NCBI GenBank assembly: GCA_964505325.1
Contig: CAZDHT010000049.1
Span: forward strand, 1-25,588
DNA: 25,588 nt
Direction of reading: 5' to 3'
Source: CAZDHT01 sp964505325
GTDB lineage: Bacteria; Planctomycetota; PUPC01
A model generated the notes under the pieces. That model was not told where the DNA came from. It did no database searches and worked only from the letters and a program-made list of their open reading frames with translations. How positions within the stretch are numbered: position 1 is the first letter of the stretch; each line of letters opens with the position of its first letter. Positions 20,892 to 25,588 of this stretch are shown here, in pieces. The translations under genes were made by a program, and so were the position numbers.

Positions 20892-22412
20892 CTACTCCGT
20901 GATCCAGCGCTTGACGACTTTGCCGGAGGGGTTGCGGGGGAGGGCGTCGATGAAGTCAACCTTGTGGGGCACCTTGAAGCCGGCCAGCCGCCTCGCGCAG
21001 TGCTTGCGGATCTCGGCCGCGGTCGCCGTCGCGCCGTCCTTGAGCACGACTACGGCGCGCACCAGCTCGCCGAAGACGTCGCTGGGCATGCCGACGGCGG
21101 CGGCCTCGCGCACCGCGGGATGCGAGCACAGCACGTTCTCGACTTCGACCGGATAGACGTTCTCGGCGCCGACGAGGATCATCTCCTTCTTGCGGCCCTG
21201 GAGGAACACAAAGCCGTCGTCGTCGACCCGCGCGGCGTCGCCGCTGCGGAACCAGCGGTCGGGGAGGAACGCCTCCGCCGTGGCGTCGGGCCGGTTGAGG
21301 TAGCCCTTGAAGACGTTGCCGCCGCGGATGCACAGCTCGCCGACCTCGTTCGCGCCGAGCGGCCTCCCGTCGTCGTCGGCAATCATGAACTCGACCCGCG
21401 GGACCGCCTTTCCGATCGACGCGGCGTGTGAGATGGCGCGCGTCGGGTCGAGCGAGCTGGCGATGGAGGTCGTCTCGGTCAGGCCGTAGAAGTTCAGCAG
21501 GTCGGCCTGAGGGAAGCGATCGCGGAGCTTCTGGATCGCCTCGATGGGCATCGGGGCGCCGCTGTAGGCGATGAGGCGGAGGTGGCCCAGCTGCATCTCG
21601 TCGATGCCCTTGAGCCCGGCCATCATGATGTACGTGGTCGGGACGCCGAACAGCGTCGTGGCCTGGTGCTTCTCGACCAAGCGGAGTTGTTCGAGCGGGC
21701 TGAGGCTGGCGGTGATGACGACGCTGCTGCGATGCCGAATCGCCGCCGGCAGGATGGTGTTCAACCCGGTCACGTGGAAGAGGACGACGGCGAGCATGTG
21801 GCGGTCGTCGGGCCGGAAGCCGAATCCGAGTTCGGCGGACTCGGCGTTGAAGACCACGTTGCCGTGGGTGATCATCGCGCCCTTCGGCCGGCCGGTCGTG
21901 CCGGACGTGTAGATGATCGCGACGACGTCGTCCGGGTCGGGCTGCGCTTCGCTGTCGAGCGGCGGGGATCGGACCCATAGGTCGTATGGGTCGTATAGGT
22001 CCGATTCAAATCCAATGGCGATGCGGCGGCGGATGTTCGGCACGTCGTCAAGGATGGTGTCCACCGGAGAGCGGGTGTCGGCGTGGAGGAAGATCGCTGC
22101 GGCCCCCGCGTCGGTCAGGATGAACTTCATCTCCTCGGCGGCAAGGCGGATGTTGACGGGCAGCGCAATGCAGCCTGCCTTTTGCACGGCGAGGTAGGCG
22201 ACCACAAACTCGATGCAGTTGGGCACGACGAAGGCGATTCGCTCGCCGGGCTCGAGCCCGAGCTCCCGCAACCCGCCGGCGAGCGCGGACGACGATCCGT
22301 CGACTTCCCCGTACGTGTATTCCCGGTCCTCGTCGACAGCGAACAGCCGGTCGGGGCAGTCCGCCGCGGCCGACCGCCAGAGGGCCAGCAGCGTCCTTTC
22401 CGCTTCGCTCAA
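20892..22412 (-). CDS. AMP-forming acyl-CoA synthetase (class I adenylate-forming)
   Basis: The enzyme activates a carboxylic acid to acyl-AMP and then acyl-CoA. The 506-aa protein has the phosphate-loop YTSGTTGRPKG (168-178) and FYGLTETT. It also has the hinge/ATP motif RSGDAARVDDDGFVFLQGR and the C-terminal NPSGKVVKR with the catalytic lysine. It looks like a medium/long-chain fatty-acid or related ligase; the substrate is not resolvable. The frame runs to 22598, but TTG 22412 overlaps the scaffold-gene stop as TTGA (22409-22412) and gives a normal N-terminus (SEAERTLLALW). Residues 138-146 (DLYDPYDLW) are encoded by a palindromic 9-bp repeat, an apparent insertion just before the phosphate loop. 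It is the third gene of the Fe-S operon, with no obvious functional link. Confidence 0.88.
   Translation of the reverse strand: MSEAERTLLALWRSAAADCPDRLFAVDEDREYTYGEVDGSSSALAGGLRELGLEPGERIAFVVPNCIEFVVAYLAVQKAGCIALPVNIRLAAEEMKFILTDAGAAAIFLHADTRSPVDTILDDVPNIRRRIAIGFESDLYDPYDLWVRSPPLDSEAQPDPDDVVAIIYTSGTTGRPKGAMITHGNVVFNAESAELGFGFRPDDRHMLAVVLFHVTGLNTILPAAIRHRSSVVITASLSPLEQLRLVEKHQATTLFGVPTTYIMMAGLKGIDEMQLGHLRLIAYSGAPMPIEAIQKLRDRFPQADLLNFYGLTETTSIASSLDPTRAISHAASIGKAVPRVEFMIADDDGRPLGANEVGELCIRGGNVFKGYLNRPDATAEAFLPDRWFRSGDAARVDDDGFVFLQGRKKEMILVGAENVYPVEVENVLCSHPAVREAAAVGMPSDVFGELVRAVVVLKDGATATAAEIRKHCARRLAGFKVPHKVDFIDALPRNPSGKVVKRWITE
21968..22005. repeat. Palindromic 9-bp-period repeat inside the acyl-CoA synthetase gene
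   Basis: Three 9-mers lie in tandem: AGGTCGTAT (21979-21987), GGGTCGTAT (21988-21996) and AGGTCCGAT (21997-22005). The ends form an inverted repeat, ATCGGACCCAT (21968-21978) with ATAGGTCCGAT (21995-22005), 10 of 11 pairs. It is read in frame on the minus strand as DLY-DPY-DLW. Confidence 0.8.
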
Positions 22413-22909
22413 TGATCCGCGTCCCCGTGCTTCTTGGCGATTTCTTCGCTGCGCCGGGCGATCAGCTTGCACAGCTCGCAGCTCTCGTCCAGGCAGCAGC
22501 GGCTTACCGGCTCTTCGCCGTTCTTGATCTTGCCCTGAAGCCGCTCGCGGTAGTCCTTGATCGCCGAGTGGAGCGCCTCTTCGGCGAGGACCGAGCAATG
22601 CCGCTTGCGCGCCGGCAGCCCGCCGAGCGCCTGAGTCACCTCCTCGTTGGTGATCTTCAGCGCCTCGACCAGGGTCTTGTCCCTGACCATATCGGTGAGG
22701 ACGCTCGAGGTGGCGATCGCGGCGCCGCAGCCGAACGTGCGGAACTTCGCGTCGACGATCTTGTCGTCCTCGACCTTGATCTGGAGTTCCATAATGTCGC
22801 CGCAGACGGGGTTGCCGACCTTGCCGGCGCCGTCGGGCTCGTCGATGACCCCCACGTTATGCGGCTCCAGGAAATGCTTCATCACTTCGTCAGTGTATTG
22901 CTCGCCCAT
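22409..22909 (-). CDS. Fe-S cluster assembly scaffold, IscU/NifU type
   Basis: This 166-aa scaffold builds Fe-S clusters from sulfur supplied by the upstream desulfurase. Its three ligand cysteines are Cys36 (GNPVCGD, with the release-associated Asp38), Cys61 (FGCGAAIATSS) and Cys105 (RKRHCSVLAEEA, with His104). The chain continues beyond the IscU core with a C-terminal cysteine-rich tail (Cys138, Cys139, Cys144, Cys147 in CCLDESCELC), which classic IscU lacks and which is too short for a full NifU ferredoxin or Nfu domain. ATG 22909 has GGAG 7 nt upstream; the longer frame to 23020 overlaps nifS and has no such site. The gene starts 55 bp after the desulfurase stop, and its stop overlaps the next start. 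Confidence 0.92.
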   Translation of the reverse strand: MGEQYTDEVMKHFLEPHNVGVIDEPDGAGKVGNPVCGDIMELQIKVEDDKIVDAKFRTFGCGAAIATSSVLTDMVRDKTLVEALKITNEEVTQALGGLPARKRHCSVLAEEALHSAIKDYRERLQGKIKNGEEPVSRCCLDESCELCKLIARRSEEIAKKHGDADH

Positions 22910-22964
22910 CGCTATGCTCCAGTGGTCTTCCGGCCAAATTGTCTGCTGGTCACAGTTTCCGTCC

Positions 22965-24161
22965 TCAACGGTCGTTTTCGCTCGGCGTGTACAGGGGCGA
23001 CATCGCGCGCAATTGGCCAATCACGTTCGGCAGCACCTCGAGCACCCGGTCCACGTCCGCGTCGGTGTTGCCTCGGCCGAGCGTCAGCCGCAGCGAGCCG
23101 TGTGCGACCTCGTGCGGCCTGCCCATGGCCAGCAGCACGTGCGACGCCTCGAGCGTGGCGCTGGTGCAGGCCGATGCGGTCGCGGCGCAGATGCCGGCGT
23201 GGTTGAGTCTAAGGATGATCCCTTCGCCCTCGATGCCGGCGAAGCAGAAGTGTACGTTGTTCGGCAGCCGCCGGTCACGCGGACCGCTTAACTGAGCGTC
23301 GGGGATCGACCCGAGTATGCCGTCGATCAGCCGGTCGCGCAAGGCCGTCAATCGTTTCATCTCATCTTCGAGCCCGAGCCGGGCGAGCTCGGCCGCTTTC
23401 CCCAGGCCGACGATCCCGGCGACGTTCGACGTGCCGGACCGCCGCCGGTTTTCCTGCTCGCCGCCGTGCATGAACTTGGCGATCCGCGTCCCCTTGCGGA
23501 TGTAAAGCGCGCCGACGCCCTTCGGCCCGTAGATCTTGTGCGCCGAGATGGGAAGAAGGTCACATCCCAACGCCGTCACGTCGACGGGGAGCTTGCCGAC
23601 CGTCTGCACTGCGTCCGTGTGAAGCTGCACGCCGCGATCCTTTGCGATCTTGCCGATCTCCTCAATCGGCTCGATCACGCCGACCTCGTTGTTCGCGTGC
23701 ATAATCGAGATGAGGACCGTGTCGTCGCGGATGGCGGCGGCCACGTCGTCCGGCGAGACCAACCCGTCGTGGTCGACGTCGAGCCAGGTGACCTCGCCGC
23801 CGCTCTTCTCGAGGTCGCGGCAGGTCTCCAGCACGGCGTGGTGTTCGATCTTCGACGTGATGACGTGCTGGCCCTTTTTCTTCAACGCGTCCGCGACACC
23901 TCGGATGGCCCAGTTGTCCGATTCGGTGCCGCCGCTGGTGAAAAAGATCTCGTCGGCGCCGGCGCCGATCAGCGCCGCGACCTGGCTGCGGGCGGTCTCC
24001 ATCGACTCCCTGGCGGCCGTGCCGACCGAGTAGAGGGTCGAGGGATTGCCGAACCTCTCGGAGAAGAACGGCAGCATCGCCTCGAGCACCTCGGGCCGCA
24101 CGGGCGTGGTCGCCGCGTGGTCGAGGTAGATGACCTTGTTCTCGGACCCCGTCTCCGTCAT
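22965..24161 (-). CDS. Cysteine desulfurase, NifS/IscS type
   Basis: This PLP enzyme converts cysteine to alanine and passes the persulfide sulfur to the scaffold encoded next. The 398-aa protein has IYLDHAATTP (11-20), EHHAV with the PLP-stacking His, HTDAVQTVGK, the PLP lysine Lys209 in SAHKIYGPKG, and RSGTSN. The catalytic loop ATASACTSATLEASHVL carries Cys332, the long-loop group I type. Length is typical. ATG 24161 has GGAG 7 nt upstream; the longer frame to 24305 runs past the promoter. No IscR-like regulator is present. It is the first gene of a three-gene operon. Confidence 0.95.
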   Translation of the reverse strand: MTETGSENKVIYLDHAATTPVRPEVLEAMLPFFSERFGNPSTLYSVGTAARESMETARSQVAALIGAGADEIFFTSGGTESDNWAIRGVADALKKKGQHVITSKIEHHAVLETCRDLEKSGGEVTWLDVDHDGLVSPDDVAAAIRDDTVLISIMHANNEVGVIEPIEEIGKIAKDRGVQLHTDAVQTVGKLPVDVTALGCDLLPISAHKIYGPKGVGALYIRKGTRIAKFMHGGEQENRRRSGTSNVAGIVGLGKAAELARLGLEDEMKRLTALRDRLIDGILGSIPDAQLSGPRDRRLPNNVHFCFAGIEGEGIILRLNHAGICAATASACTSATLEASHVLLAMGRPHEVAHGSLRLTLGRGNTDADVDRVLEVLPNVIGQLRAMSPLYTPSENDR

Positions 24162-24223
24162 CGGATCGCTCCGGATCTGACGCGCCGTCGGTCGCGGCCG
24201 CAAAACCGCTCTAACTACTATGA

Positions 24224-24252
24224 ATTGTACCAGACCAGCTTGCCCAGCGCAA
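24224..24252 (-). promoter_or_regulatory. Promoter of the desulfurase-scaffold-acyl-CoA synthetase operon
   Basis: Minus strand: TTGCGC (-35, 24247-24252), 17 nt, TACAAT (-10, 24224-24229) with a TG extension (TGGTACAAT). Predicted start is ~24217, giving a ~56-nt leader. Confidence 0.6.
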
Positions 24253-24307
24253 GATTTTAACTGCCCCGCGGCCCGGACGGCAAGGGCAATCTCGGTCGAA
24301 AACAAGC

Positions 24308-24337
24308 TTGACCTGGCGAACTGTCCCGGGCGACAAT
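24308..24337 (+). promoter_or_regulatory. Promoter of the DUF4175-like gene
   Basis: TTGACC (24308-24313), 18 nt, GACAAT (24332-24337). Predicted start is ~24344, 26 nt before ATG 24370, divergent from the Fe-S operon promoter. Confidence 0.55.
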
Positions 24338-24369
24338 CGTTTGGAAGTGTGGCACGATGTGAGGCGGAT

Positions 24370-25584
24370 ATGGTACGGCTCCGTGCAAAGCTCGCTCGCC
24401 TGGCCTGGCGGATGCGCGCCGTGGTGTTCGCGCGACGGCTCTCCGTGTGCCTGTTCTGGGCGCTGTGCCTGGCAACCGCCGTGGTCGGACTGGACAGGCT
24501 GATCTACCTGGGCATCGACGCTGTCGCGGTGACGGCAATCCTCGCGCTGGCCGCGTTTGCGGTGGCGGCGCTCCTGGTCGGCGTCCGTGACAAGGTGACC
24601 TTGCTTCGAGCCGCGACTCGGGCCGACCGGGTGCTGGGGCTGGGCGACCGTCTGGCAAGCGCGCTCCAACTGAGCCGCTCCGACGGCGCGTGGGCCGAGG
24701 CTGTCGCGGCGGATGCCCGAGAACGGTTCCGCGAGGTGCGCGCCGCCGATGTCTTTCACTTCGCTCCCACGCTCGCCGCTCGCCTCCTCATTCCCGCGCT
24801 CATCGTTCTCGTCCTCGTCTCGCTGCTTCCGCCGGCCGATCTCCTGGGGCGGATGGAACGGGAGGTCGAGACGCGACTCGCCGCCCAGGCCGAGGCCGAG
24901 CGCCAGCAGCGCGCGGTCACTGCGGCCGTTGAGCAGTTGCCCGGCGGGTCGGACCTTCAATCGCAGCCGACGGGTCTTGGCGGCCTTCGGCTGGCGTTCG
25001 TCAAGATCGAGAAGGAACTGCTGGCGGGAGAGATTGACGCCGAGCGCAGGTTGAGGCTGAGCGACCGGCTCCGCCGGCTCGCCGGAGCGATGCAGGAGCA
25101 GGTTGGCGAAACCGAACTGAGCAAGGCCATCCGGAAGACCGCGGAAGCCCTGGCGAGGGGCGGTCAGGACGCGGCGGCGCAGTTGCGGGCGCTGCAAGAG
25201 CAGCTCGACCGCCTCGAACGGGCGCTGAAGGAATCGCAATCGATGGACGGCCATATGCGCGAGTTGGCCGAACGGAAGCGGGCGGCGATGCGCACCGCGG
25301 ACACGTCCGAGTTCGCCCGCAAGCGTGAGACCGAGCCCCGGGGAGAGCCGGACGACGACCTGGTCGAACTGGGCGCGATCGGCAGGAAGCCGCCGGAGCA
25401 GGCGGCCCCCACGGGCATCATCTATTCGTCCGGCGCCGGGCGCGAAACGCCGGCGGAGATTTCCGCTGACTACGAAGCCGCCGCCCGGTCGGCGTATGCC
25501 GAGATCGACAGCGGCGTGATCCCTCCCGAGTTCGCTCGCCTGGTCCGGGACTACTTCGACTCCATCAAGCCGGTGAAGAGATAG
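24370..25584 (+). CDS. DUF4175-like membrane protein with long coiled coil
   Basis: This 404-aa protein has two N-terminal membrane helices (about 23-41 and 50-71), a cytosolic stretch with ATRADRVLGLGDRLASALQL (82-101) and a third membrane helix (137-155). A long, highly charged helical/coiled-coil region follows (~160-330), then a C-terminal segment ending in PPEFARLVRDYFDSIKPVKR. This order and the final FxxLVRxYFxxI element resemble proteins that in Planctomycetota sit beside MoxR-type ATPase, DUF58 and VWA-domain genes; that neighbourhood would lie past the window. ATG 24370 has GAGG 5 nt upstream and a promoter starting near 24344; the frame's earlier start at 24220 lies before that promoter. 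The exact role is unknown. Confidence 0.7.
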   Translation: MVRLRAKLARLAWRMRAVVFARRLSVCLFWALCLATAVVGLDRLIYLGIDAVAVTAILALAAFAVAALLVGVRDKVTLLRAATRADRVLGLGDRLASALQLSRSDGAWAEAVAADARERFREVRAADVFHFAPTLAARLLIPALIVLVLVSLLPPADLLGRMEREVETRLAAQAEAERQQRAVTAAVEQLPGGSDLQSQPTGLGGLRLAFVKIEKELLAGEIDAERRLRLSDRLRRLAGAMQEQVGETELSKAIRKTAEALARGGQDAAAQLRALQEQLDRLERALKESQSMDGHMRELAERKRAAMRTADTSEFARKRETEPRGEPDDDLVELGAIGRKPPEQAAPTGIIYSSGAGRETPAEISADYEAAARSAYAEIDSGVIPPEFARLVRDYFDSIKPVKR

Positions 25585-25588
25585 GGCA

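Overview
The window is GC-rich bacterial chromosome with tight gene packing. It most resembles a member of the Planctomycetota (PVC group). The evidence is an LptF/LptG pair, large exported beta-propeller and TPR proteins, a GH123/DUF4091-type exported protein, a DUF4175-like protein at the right edge, REP-like repeats, and plus-strand genes that almost never use TTA, CTA or TCA codons. This assignment is an inference from gene content; there is no rRNA or phylogenetic marker here to prove it. I saw no tRNA, rRNA, CRISPR array, transposase gene or prophage.

Layout. (1) 1-3985 (+): end of a WYL-domain regulator, then lptF, lptG and queC, with start/stop overlaps that indicate one translationally coupled operon. 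(2) 4007-6218 (-): an exported TPR-like protein and a 203-aa membrane protein. Between them lies a 191-bp tandem duplication that copies the 3' end of the membrane-protein gene. (3) 6444-18164 (+): an exported DUF4091/GH123-like protein, an orphan promoter-to-terminator unit with no ORF (a likely structured small RNA), recJ with its own promoter, a Gfo/Idh/MocA oxidoreductase, a 1383-residue double-propeller exported protein, and an exported protein with C-terminal TPRs. (4) 18213-20241 (-): tmk-hisH-hisF, overlapping and probably one operon. (5) 20257-20891: a 635-bp hairpin- and repeat-rich intergenic region. (6) 20892-24161 (-): cysteine desulfurase, IscU/NifU scaffold and an AMP-forming acyl-CoA synthetase, with the last two overlapping by TTGA. 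(7) 24370-25584 (+): a DUF4175-like membrane/coiled-coil protein, divergent from the Fe-S operon.

How the genes work together. LptF/LptG are the permease subunits of LPS export. QueC makes preQ0 for queuosine. The desulfurase/scaffold pair forms a minimal Fe-S assembly module. HisH/HisF form imidazole-glycerol-phosphate synthase, coupled to thymidylate kinase. The exported propeller/TPR proteins look like lineage-specific envelope proteins of unknown role.

The most interesting items are: the orphan RNA unit at 9304-9561; loss of two textbook catalytic residues in one operon (HisF Asp130 to Gln, Tmk P-loop Lys to Thr); a 9-bp-period palindromic repeat translated in frame inside the acyl-CoA synthetase; a family of covarying hairpins at 20359-20558; and the 191-bp duplication whose only three differences fall in a hairpin. 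A 12.5-kb stop-free antisense frame (5607-18095) is best explained by codon usage and shared phase, not by a giant gene.
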